This document shows, piece after piece, positions 7,195-12,484 of a stretch of DNA of 12,484 nucleotides. A model generated the notes under the pieces. It did no database searches. It saw only the letters and a program-made list of their open reading frames with translations, and had not been told where the DNA came from. The position numbers and the translations under genes were made by a program. The DNA comes from Hyphomonadaceae bacterium UBA2389. GTDB lineage: Bacteria; Pseudomonadota; Alphaproteobacteria; Caulobacterales; Aquidulcibacteraceae. Location: the NCBI GenBank assembly GCA_002343395.1, contig DDSN01000026.1:9976-22459 (forward strand), read 5' to 3'. Positions within the stretch are counted from its first letter, which is position 1, and each line of letters begins with the position of its first letter.

Positions 7195-7204
7195 GGACCT
7201 GGAC

Positions 7205-8092
7205 ATGACCGCCCCCCGCCTATTCGAGCCACGATTGCTGAGGTTGCGCAAGCAGCGACGGGCGAAACACCTCGCGGAGGCGGCGTTTCTCCACGCCCGC
7301 GCGGGCGTCGATCTCGCCGAGCGCTTGGAAGCGATCCCGCGCCGCTTCGAGAAGACGCTCGTGCTTGGGGGACAGGGCGCGTTTCGCCGCGCCTTGGCTG
7401 GTCACGCGTCGCTGCGCGAACGGCTGGGATGGATGGTCGAGGCCGACATCGCGGCAGCGGCCGTCGAGATCGATCTTGAGCGCGGCCCCTTTGCCGACGG
7501 GACGTTCGATCTCGTCGTATCGCCGCTCCTGTTGCATTGGGCCAACGATCTGCCCGGCGCGCTCTCTCAAGTCCGGCGCGCCCTGAAGCCCGATGGCCTG
7601 GCGCTCGCCGCGCTGCTGGGCGGCGAGACGCTGACCGAGTTGCGCTTGGCGCTGTTGGAAGCCGAAGCGGAGAAATGCGGCGGCGCGGCCATGCGGATTT
7701 CGCCGTTCGCGACGGTGCAAGATGTCGGCAGGCTCATGCAACGCGCCGGCTTCGCGTTGCCGGCTGCCGACCGCGACGTGGTCACGGTGCGCTACGCCGA
7801 CCCCTTGAAGCTCCTGTTTGATCTGCGCGCGATGGGCGAGACCGCCGCCTTCGCCGAGCCGGCGGCGCACGCGCTGTCGCGCGGCGTGCTTTCGCGTGCG
7901 ATGGAGATTTACCGCGCGCGGCACGCGGACAACGATGGGCGCGTGCGCGCGACGTTTGAGATCATCACGGCGACAGGCTGGGCGCCGCACGAGAGCCAAC
8001 AAAAGCCGTTACGCCCCGGCAGCGCGAAAACCAGGCTCGCTGACGCATTGGGCGTGCGCGAGCACAACCCTTCGTCCGACGAAGACCCGTGA
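7205..8092 (+). CDS. NDUFAF5-like methyltransferase-fold protein
   Basis: Encodes 295 residues. Several blocks match my memory of human NDUFAF5, a mitochondrial complex I assembly factor that hydroxylates an arginine of subunit NDUFS7: LFEPRLLRLRKQRRA at the start, FDLVVSPLLLHWANDLPGAL (101-120), GGETLTELRLALLEAE (139-154), ISPFATVQDVGRLMQRAGF (165-183), and AMGETAAF. A similar role in bacterial complex I maturation is inference. The usual glycine-rich SAM loop (DLGCGTG type) is replaced by VLGGQGAFRRAL at 53-64, so cofactor binding may be altered. The start at ATG 7205 is set by the family beginning; ATG 7193 is a second option, and the frame stays open far upstream through comF. It ends in a GTGA overlap with the DUF1905 gene. 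Confidence 0.85.
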   Translation: MTAPRLFEPRLLRLRKQRRAKHLAEAAFLHARAGVDLAERLEAIPRRFEKTLVLGGQGAFRRALAGHASLRERLGWMVEADIAAAAVEIDLERGPFADGTFDLVVSPLLLHWANDLPGALSQVRRALKPDGLALAALLGGETLTELRLALLEAEAEKCGGAAMRISPFATVQDVGRLMQRAGFALPAADRDVVTVRYADPLKLLFDLRAMGETAAFAEPAAHALSRGVLSRAMEIYRARHADNDGRVRATFEIITATGWAPHESQQKPLRPGSAKTRLADALGVREHNPSSDEDP

Positions 8093-8388
8093 GCGCGCGT
8101 TTCCCGTTCTCGGCCAGGCTTTGGCGCTATTCCGGCCAAGCGGCGTGGCATTTCGTGACCGTTCCGCGCGATATCTCCGATCGCATGCGCGCTTTGAGCG
8201 GCGGCTTGCGCAACGCTTTTGGGTCGCTTCGCGTGATCGCTCGCGTTGGCCAGACCGAATGGCGCACCTCTGTGTTTCCGGATGCGAAATCCGGCGCGTT
8301 TCTTCTGCCCGTCAAAGCGGATGTGCGGCGCAAGGAGAAAATCGGAGATGACGACGCGGTTGACGTCGTGCTCGAGATCGACCTCTAG
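8089..8388 (+). CDS. DUF1905 domain protein
   Basis: Encodes 99 residues that are almost entirely one DUF1905 domain: an opening FSARLWRYSGQAAWHFVTVP, then the RDISDRMRAL helix, GSLRVIARVGQTEWRTSVFPD, the SGAFLLPVKADVRRKE segment, and DVVLEIDL at the end. No function is established for the family. The start is a GTG that shares GTGA with the stop of the upstream NDUFAF5-like gene, so the two are translationally coupled. Its TAG stop and the TAG of the convergent acetyltransferase gene share the four bases CTAG at 8385-8388. Confidence 0.88.
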   Translation: MSARFPFSARLWRYSGQAAWHFVTVPRDISDRMRALSGGLRNAFGSLRVIARVGQTEWRTSVFPDAKSGAFLLPVKADVRRKEKIGDDDAVDVVLEIDL

Positions 8389-9002
8389 CGCCGCGGCGCA
8401 CGCGCCATCGCCCACATGTGCAGCCCTGGAACATCAAACTCGCCCGTCACTTCAAATCCATGGCGCTCATAAAGCGCTACGTTTCGTTCGGTGGAACACT
8501 CCAGATAGGCGCATGTTCCGGTTCGGTCGAGCACGGCCAGCCTGTCCTTCAGCAGCGCCGAGCCGACGCCCAGGCCTTGCGCGTGCGGCGCGACGCCAAG
8601 GAACACAAGATGAGCGTGGGGAAGCGCTGGGTGATACGCTTCAAGTTTCGCGGCCAGCGCAAACCCGCGTCTCATCCCCGCCAGGCCGGCGACCGACATC
8701 AGCCGCGGCAGGAGCGCGACCTGGCGCGCTGGCGACAGCGCGAACGCATGTTGACCTGGCGAAAGCCAGATCGCGGCGCCGAGCGGCGTTCCGTCACGCT
8801 CGGCCAAATAAATCGCGCGTTCGGGGTGCACCGCGTCTTCGACGGCGACCTTGAAGAAACCCGCGCGGGCCCGCTCCTTGGCGCGGCCCTGCTTGAGCCA
8901 GTGGTTGAGCGCCGCTTCGTCGATGAAGGCGTCGGCAAGTACGGGCGCGACCCGACGCCCCTCGTCGCGACGCGTGAGCCGAACCGTCGGCGCGGCGATC
9001 AT
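8385..9002 (-). CDS. GNAT family N-acetyltransferase
   Basis: Encodes 205 residues. The acetyl-CoA binding motif A is clear at about 132-151, with QGLGVG at 142-147 in the usual Q/R-x-x-G-x-G/A arrangement, and NVALYERHGFEVTGEF near 174-189 is the typical motif B end. The substrate is not predictable. The N-terminal 125 residues are longer than in minimal GNAT proteins and helical. The ATG at 9002 forms an ATGA overlap with the coq7 stop; an upstream in-frame start at 9035 would lie inside coq7 and is less likely. It is last in the dedA-dsbB-coq7 operon and overlaps the convergent DUF1905 gene by 4 bases. Confidence 0.88.
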   Translation of the reverse strand: MIAAPTVRLTRRDEGRRVAPVLADAFIDEAALNHWLKQGRAKERARAGFFKVAVEDAVHPERAIYLAERDGTPLGAAIWLSPGQHAFALSPARQVALLPRLMSVAGLAGMRRGFALAAKLEAYHPALPHAHLVFLGVAPHAQGLGVGSALLKDRLAVLDRTGTCAYLECSTERNVALYERHGFEVTGEFDVPGLHMWAMARAPRR

Positions 9003-9553
9003 ATCTTCTCGGAAATGCGGATCGCGGCGCGGCAACCGAACTTGATCACGGCTGACAGCAGAGGATAGGCGGGCGCGTTGTGGGCGCCCTGCTCCACGGC
9101 GGTGTCACGATGGGCGATCTCGTCCTCGCGGAAGCGGTCCACGATCGATTTCAACCCGCGATCAACGCCGTCCAGCGCCGCGCTTTGACGCGCATAGTGC
9201 TCCTCGATGACGTTCTCGACCGCTTCGGTACATGCGTGCGCGGCGCTCTCTCCCATCAGCGCCGTGACCGCGCCGAGGCCAAATCCCGCCACGCGCCAAA
9301 GCGGGGCCATTAATGTTGGGCGAACGTTGCGCTCCGCGATCAAGCGATCGAACGTGCGCAGGTGCTCCTGCTCGCCGGCCTCCATTTCGCCGATGAGCCG
9401 CGCGGCGTGGCTCTTGCCTTCGATGCGATCGAAGACGGCCCGTTGCCCCCTGTAGATTTGCACCGCGCCGAATTCGCCGGCGTGGTCGACGCGGATCATT
9501 TCGGCGAGGCGGCGCTCGCGAACGCCTTCTCCCGGGAATGGCGGGTTCGTCAT
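8999..9553 (-). CDS. coq7: Coq7-type demethoxyubiquinone hydroxylase
   Basis: Encodes 184 residues. Coq7 is a membrane-associated carboxylate-bridged di-iron monooxygenase that adds the last ring hydroxyl in ubiquinone synthesis. All six expected ligands are visible: E27 (DHAGEFGA), E61 and H64 (EQEH), E113 (AVENVIEEHY), E145 and H148 (DEIAH), in the two-ExxH pattern of the family. The frame is open to 9670 inside dsbB, but the ATG at 9553 overlaps the dsbB stop as ATGA and suits the family length. Its own stop overlaps the GNAT start. Using O2 as substrate, it marks an aerobic route to ubiquinone, while hemN in the neighbouring operon is the oxygen-independent type. Confidence 0.95.
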   Translation of the reverse strand: MTNPPFPGEGVRERRLAEMIRVDHAGEFGAVQIYRGQRAVFDRIEGKSHAARLIGEMEAGEQEHLRTFDRLIAERNVRPTLMAPLWRVAGFGLGAVTALMGESAAHACTEAVENVIEEHYARQSAALDGVDRGLKSIVDRFREDEIAHRDTAVEQGAHNAPAYPLLSAVIKFGCRAAIRISEKI

Positions 9554-10044
9554 GATTTGCGCTCCGGCGTCAAAGCGACGCAAAAACTGGTCAGCGCAAG
9601 CGCCAGGGAAATGAGCGCATTGTAGCCGGCCATCGAAATACCGAACATCGACCACGCGATTTGGTCGCACTTGGGAACAGTCAGTTCGCCGCCGAGATCG
9701 AAGGGGCGGATTTGGCTCATGTCGATGCGCGCGTCACACTGGGCGATCACCCAATGCTGTTCGACCGCAACATGGTAGGCGCCCATCAGCGCCGCGCCGA
9801 GTAAGACGCAGCCGATCAGCGCCGCCGCCCAGCGCGCCAGTAAGGGCCGTAGCCGCAGGGCGCCAAGGGCGAGCAGCGAAACGCCGACGACGGCCCAATG
9901 CCATTTTCGCTGGTCGAGGCACAACGGGCACGGCTCCAGCCCGCCAAATCGCTCAAACGCATGCGCCCCCGCGAGCATGGCGCCGGAACCGAGCGCGGTG
10001 AGCAGCGGCCAAATCGGACGGAAACGCGAGATCAGAGCGATCAT
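9550..10044 (-). CDS. dsbB: Disulfide bond formation protein B
   Basis: Encodes 164 residues with about four hydrophobic segments (roughly 10-30, 48-66, 72-92 and 135-155). DsbB reoxidises DsbA and passes electrons to ubiquinone in the inner membrane. The first cysteine pair is C39 and C42 in LEPCPLCLDQR, and the second is C103 and C126 in the periplasmic loop (AQCDARID and VPKCDQIAWSMFG), the arrangement of the family. The chosen ATG at 10044 starts just before the first hydrophobic segment; the frame is open to 10530 inside the dedA-like gene but that upstream part has no family character. No strong Shine-Dalgarno is visible. Its stop forms an ATGA overlap with coq7. Confidence 0.93.
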   Translation of the reverse strand: MIALISRFRPIWPLLTALGSGAMLAGAHAFERFGGLEPCPLCLDQRKWHWAVVGVSLLALGALRLRPLLARWAAALIGCVLLGAALMGAYHVAVEQHWVIAQCDARIDMSQIRPFDLGGELTVPKCDQIAWSMFGISMAGYNALISLALALTSFCVALTPERKS

Positions 10045-10097
10045 GAGCTGCACACTACCCCAGAAACCGGCGGCGGTTCTGCGGCGCGCCGCCGCGC
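10045..10097 (-). promoter_or_regulatory. Two small GC-rich inverted repeats between the dedA-like gene and dsbB
   Basis: The 53-base gap contains the perfect 12-base palindrome GCGGCGCGCCGC (10081-10092) and a 5-base stem with a 4-base loop, AACCG-GCGG-CGGTT (10065-10078). Read on the minus strand the second is followed by only three T, so it is a poor intrinsic terminator. It may pause transcription or stabilise the upstream mRNA. The evidence is symmetry alone in GC-rich DNA, where such repeats arise often. Confidence 0.3.
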
Positions 10098-10682
10098 TTA
10101 GTGCATAAACCGCAGCGCCAGCACCGCGACAACAATGACGACCGCCACGCCCAGCAGCACCAGGCCAAGGCGCTTTTCGAGAACCGGCGCGATCTGTGGC
10201 CCAAAGCGCTGGAATATCCAGGCCACCGCCAAGAAGCGCAGCCCGCGGGTCAGAACCGATGCGGCCACGAAGATGGGCAACGAGAAGTGCAGGGCCCCCG
10301 ACAGAATGGTCACCAACTTGTAGGGGATGGGCGTCAACCCCTTCAGGAAAATGAACCAGGCGCCCCACTGATCGTAGAAGGCGCGCAACTCCATTTCGCG
10401 TTCGCCGGCATAGCCAAAAAAACCGAGGATGGCGCCACCGACGGAATCCATCAGGAACATGCCGATGGCGTAGCCCGCCAGCCCGCCGAGAACCGAAGCG
10501 AGCGTGCAGATTATGCTGAATCGCAACCACTTGGAGGGCTCAGCCGCCGCCATGGGCCCAAGCATGAGATCGGGGGGAATAGGAAAAAAGGAGCTTTCGG
10601 CGAACGAGACAGCAAACAGCGCGCGCTCCGCGTTGGGGCTGCGCGCCATCGCCAGTGTTCGATCCTTGAGCGCCGTCAGCAT
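10098..10682 (-). CDS. DedA/YqaA-like inner membrane protein (SNARE-associated domain)
   Basis: Encodes 194 residues. The N-terminal FAESSFFPIPPDLMLGPM (about 27-44) is the re-entrant loop signature of the YqaA branch of the DedA superfamily, and GGLAGYAIGMFL with GLTPIPYKLVTILSG (about 115-129) are the other conserved blocks. Roughly four hydrophobic segments follow, the last running to the C-terminus. DedA proteins are linked to membrane homeostasis and, for some members, lipid carrier or phosphatidylethanolamine flipping; no specific substrate can be assigned here. The ATG at 10682 has TTAAGG about 7 bases upstream. It is the first gene of the run dedA-dsbB-coq7-GNAT, with dsbB 53 bases downstream. 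Confidence 0.88.
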   Translation of the reverse strand: MLTALKDRTLAMARSPNAERALFAVSFAESSFFPIPPDLMLGPMAAAEPSKWLRFSIICTLASVLGGLAGYAIGMFLMDSVGGAILGFFGYAGEREMELRAFYDQWGAWFIFLKGLTPIPYKLVTILSGALHFSLPIFVAASVLTRGLRFLAVAWIFQRFGPQIAPVLEKRLGLVLLGVAVVIVVAVLALRFMH

Positions 10683-10783
10683 GCGAAAACCTTAAACTCC
10701 GCCGGAACCGCGAATTGCGAGCGCTCCGCCCCTAGCCGAATGCAAGCCCGGCGCCCAGGGCCGAGGCGCAGGCCCCGACACGA

Positions 10784-10813
10784 TTGACTTTTACCCCGCG
10801 CCCCGCCTACCTC
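10784..10813 (+). promoter_or_regulatory. Candidate promoter of tRNA-Leu
   Basis: TTGACT (10784-10789) is a near-perfect -35 box. CCTACCTC (10806-10813) matches six of eight positions of the Caulobacter-type GCTANAWC element at a spacing slightly longer than usual. It would start transcription about 20 bases before the mature tRNA. There is no competing candidate in the 157-base gap between the dedA-like gene and the tRNA. Confidence 0.45.
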
Positions 10814-10839
10814 CCTGCCCTCACCCGCGCCTGGTTAAT

Positions 10840-10926
10840 GCCCCAGTGGCGGAATCGGTAGACGCAGCAGACTCAAAATCTGCCGTTCGCAAGGACGTGC
10901 CCGTTCGACTCGGGCCTGGGGCACCA
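10840..10926 (+). tRNA. tRNA-Leu (anticodon CAA)
   Basis: An 87-base class II tRNA with the CCA end encoded (10924-10926). The acceptor stem is GCCCCAG (10840-10846) with CTGGGGC (10916-10922). The anticodon stem GCAGA/TCTGC closes the loop CTCAAAA, giving anticodon CAA for the UUG codon. A long variable arm CGTTC-GCAA-GGACG (one wobble pair) and the T arm GCCCG-TTCGACT-CGGGC complete the structure. A DASS transporter gene starts 29 bases downstream on the same strand. Confidence 0.97.
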
Positions 10927-10928
10927 TC

Positions 10929-10968
10929 CTGCTTCGCTTGCTTTTGGAGACGCTCGTGAGCGAAGCAG
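10929..10968 (+). promoter_or_regulatory. Inverted repeat enclosing the ribosome binding site and start of the DASS gene
   Basis: CTGCTTCGCT (10929-10938) and AGCGAAGCAG (10959-10968) are perfect complements. In RNA the stem extends inward by a U-G, a G-U and a C-G pair to 13 pairs. The GTG start (10956-10958) then lies in the stem and GGAG (10946-10949) in the 14-base loop. There is no T tract after the right arm, so it is not an intrinsic terminator of the tRNA. It could control translation of the transporter or shape tRNA 3' processing. Confidence 0.6.
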
Positions 10969-12398
10969 AGACCGTCGGCGAGGAAACCGGATTTGGACGG
11001 ATCGGGCGTTGGGTCGGGCTCATCATTGGCCCGGCTCTCGCCCTTGGGCTGCAGAGCATCGAGCCGCCAAGCGGTTTGTCGCCGGACGCCTGGCGGGTTG
11101 TATCGCTGGCGGCGCTGATGGTGGTGTGGTGGGTCACCGAGGCGATCCCGATTTCAGCGACAGCGCTGTTGCCGCTCGCGGTGCTGCCGCTGATCGGCGC
11201 GACCTCGATGAAGGAATCGGCGGCGCCCTACGCGGACCCGATCATCTTCCTGTTCATCGGCGGCTTCATGCTCGCGGCTTGCGTGGAGCGCTGGCGCCTG
11301 CATGAGCGCATCGCGCTATCGATCGCATCGCTCGCGGGCGGGCGCCCTCTTGCGCTGGTCGCGTGTTTCATGGCGGCCGCCGCGCTGATCTCGATGTGGA
11401 TCTCCAACACCGCCACGACATTGATGCTCGCGCCCATCGCGCTCGGCGCCGCGCGCGCGCTCTCTCATGACGGCAAAGGCGACCTGGCGCTCGGCGGCGC
11501 GCTGATGCTCGGCGTCGCGCACGCCGCGACCATCGCCGGCATTGGAACACCGGTCGGATCGCCCACCAACCTCATCGCGCTCAGCTTCTTCGAGCGCGCG
11601 GGCGAACCAATCGCGTTCCTGGACTGGATGACGCGCGCCATTCCGATGATGGCGCTCATGCTGCCGCTGGCGTGGCTGCTGCTGTGCGTGCCGCTATTTG
11701 GTCGCCGCGGCGGCGATGTGGCGGCGGTCGCGGCGGTGGTGCGCGATGCGCTGGCGAAGCTCGGGCGCCTCACTGTTCCGGAAGCGCGCATCGGAGCGGT
11801 GTTCGCGCTGACGGCGGGAGCATGGATGGCGCGCGATGCGCTCGACGAACTGCCGTTGCTTGAGGGGTTGACCGACACCGGCATCGCGGTGATCGGCGCG
11901 CTCTTGCTGTTCTTCGTGCCCTCGGGACGCGGCAACGGCGAAAAGCTCATCGACTGGCCGACGGCGGAGCGCATTCCTTGGGGCATCCCGATACTGTTCG
12001 GCGGCGGGCTCTCGCTGGCGGCGGCGATGGAGACAACCGGACTGGCACAGTGGATTGGCGATGGAATCGCGGGCATGGACGGGCTGTCAGCGGTAGGATT
12101 GGTCGCTGTTTTGGTGGTCGCGACTATTCTGGTCTCGGAGTTGGCGAGCAATGTCGCTACGCTCACCAGCATGCTGCCGGTGGTGGCGGCTGTGGCCTCC
12201 GCGACCGATGCGCCATTGCAGCCGCTGGCGTTTCCCGTGGCGATCGCGGCGAGTTTCGCCTTCATGCTGCCGGTCGCCACCGCGCCGAACGCGATTGCTT
12301 ATTCTTCGGGGCTTGTGAGCTTGAGGCGCATGCTGGCGGTAGGCTTCGGCCTCAATGTCGCGGCCGCTACGGTGATCATCGCGTTCGCGGCGGGGTAA
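10956..12398 (+). CDS. DASS family (SLC13-like) divalent anion:sodium symporter
   Basis: Encodes 480 residues with about eleven hydrophobic segments. The family imports dicarboxylates, citrate or sulfate with sodium; the substrate here is unknown. Conserved blocks are VVWWVTEAIPISATALLP near the start, PIIFLFIGGFMLA, MWISNTATTLMLAPI with the first SNT at residues 150-152, GIGTPVGSPTNLIAL, WGIPILFGGGLSLA, ELASNVATLTSMLPV and FMLPVATAPNAIAYSSG. The second substrate motif reads SNV (398-400) where SNT is usual. The start is GTG at 10956 because GGAG is 6 bases upstream; the frame also allows a TTG at 10938. It follows tRNA-Leu by 29 bases with no terminator between, so it may be read from the tRNA promoter. 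An inverted repeat covers its start. Confidence 0.93.
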   Translation: MSEAETVGEETGFGRIGRWVGLIIGPALALGLQSIEPPSGLSPDAWRVVSLAALMVVWWVTEAIPISATALLPLAVLPLIGATSMKESAAPYADPIIFLFIGGFMLAACVERWRLHERIALSIASLAGGRPLALVACFMAAAALISMWISNTATTLMLAPIALGAARALSHDGKGDLALGGALMLGVAHAATIAGIGTPVGSPTNLIALSFFERAGEPIAFLDWMTRAIPMMALMLPLAWLLLCVPLFGRRGGDVAAVAAVVRDALAKLGRLTVPEARIGAVFALTAGAWMARDALDELPLLEGLTDTGIAVIGALLLFFVPSGRGNGEKLIDWPTAERIPWGIPILFGGGLSLAAAMETTGLAQWIGDGIAGMDGLSAVGLVAVLVVATILVSELASNVATLTSMLPVVAAVASATDAPLQPLAFPVAIAASFAFMLPVATAPNAIAYSSGLVSLRRMLAVGFGLNVAAATVIIAFAAG

Positions 12399-12449
12399 GC
12401 CAACAGAGCCGGCGCCAGGGTATCGTAAGGCCGTGCGTTTGCCCATGGG

Positions 12450-12477
12450 TTCCGGATCGTGCTTCGCGCGTCCGGAA
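12450..12477 (+). repeat. Short hairpin downstream of the DASS gene, possible dispersed repeat
   Basis: TTCCGGA (12450-12456) and TCCGGAA (12471-12477) are perfect complements, and the inner CGTGC and GCGCG can pair with one wobble around a TTC loop. No T tract follows, so it is a weak intrinsic terminator. Its form resembles small palindromic intergenic repeats of related genomes, but no second copy lies in this window, so the repeat reading is unproven. The rest of 12399-12484 shows nothing else. Confidence 0.35.
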
Positions 12478-12484
12478 TGACGCG

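Noticed and set aside
7220..8002. A 260-codon minus-strand open frame opposite the NDUFAF5-like gene
   Set aside because: Arg/Gln-rich translation with no motif; the plus-strand frame has strong family matches.
9554..9670. Long N-terminal extension of coq7 into dsbB
   Set aside because: The extension is dsbB read in another frame; the ATGA junction at 9550-9553 and family length support the shorter start. The same reasoning removes the upstream extensions of frr and dsbB.
10840..10926. tRNA-Leu as an integration site for a mobile element
   Set aside because: No integrase, no repeated tRNA 3' end and no change in gene character nearby.
11465..12280. A 271-codon minus-strand open frame opposite the DASS gene
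   Set aside because: The translation is low-complexity Ser/Ala/Pro/Thr, typical of a shadow of a membrane protein gene.
1..12484. Frequent GCGATC/GATCGC words as possible genome-wide motif signal
   Set aside because: They fall within coding sequence and fit high GC codon use (Ala, Ile, Arg); no spacing pattern is seen.

Overview
The window is ordinary core chromosome of a GC-rich alphaproteobacterium. The evidence is the gene order rpsB-tsf-pyrH-frr-uppS, a Coq7-type ubiquinone hydroxylase, a homologue of the mitochondrial complex I factor NDUFAF5, and promoter-like boxes resembling the Caulobacter housekeeping consensus. The exact order or family is not certain; Caulobacterales or a Hyphomonadaceae-like lineage is my guess. 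I see no phage, insertion sequence, CRISPR array or defence or secretion cluster. Coding density is very high, and no gene-free stretch exceeds about 170 bases.

Layout. (1) Positions 1-3365, minus strand: the translation and envelope cluster, read rpsB, tsf, terminator, pyrH, frr, uppS (uppS cut by the window edge). rpsB has its own promoter and a leader that can fold over its ribosome binding site. pyrH has a second promoter, placed so that its mRNA would be leaderless. (2) Positions 3536-7194, minus strand: a tightly packed operon comF, grxC, a nitrilase-superfamily amidase (probable deaminated-glutathione amidase), a DUF1178 zinc-ribbon-like protein, then hemN. (3) Positions 7205-8388, plus strand: an NDUFAF5-like methyltransferase-fold protein and a DUF1905 protein with a 4-base stop/start overlap, divergent from comF with only about 10 bases between start codons. 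(4) Positions 8385-10682, minus strand: a dedA-like membrane protein, dsbB, coq7 and a GNAT acetyltransferase, the last three joined by ATGA overlaps. (5) Positions 10840-12398, plus strand: tRNA-Leu(CAA), then 29 bases later a DASS-family (SLC13/divalent anion:sodium symporter) transporter whose start region sits in a perfect inverted repeat. The window ends in a short hairpin that may be a dispersed repeat.

How the genes fit together. Region 1 makes ribosomal protein S2, EF-Ts, UMP kinase, ribosome recycling factor and the undecaprenyl carrier. Regions 2 and 4 share a redox and respiration theme: glutaredoxin and a glutathione-repair amidase beside anaerobic haem synthesis, and a DsbB that hands electrons to the quinone whose synthesis Coq7 completes. 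I found no previously undescribed system. The best second-look items are cis-structures around start codons (DASS, rpsB, pyrH) and two motif departures: a degenerate SAM-binding loop in the NDUFAF5 homologue and SNV in place of the second SNT motif of the DASS transporter.
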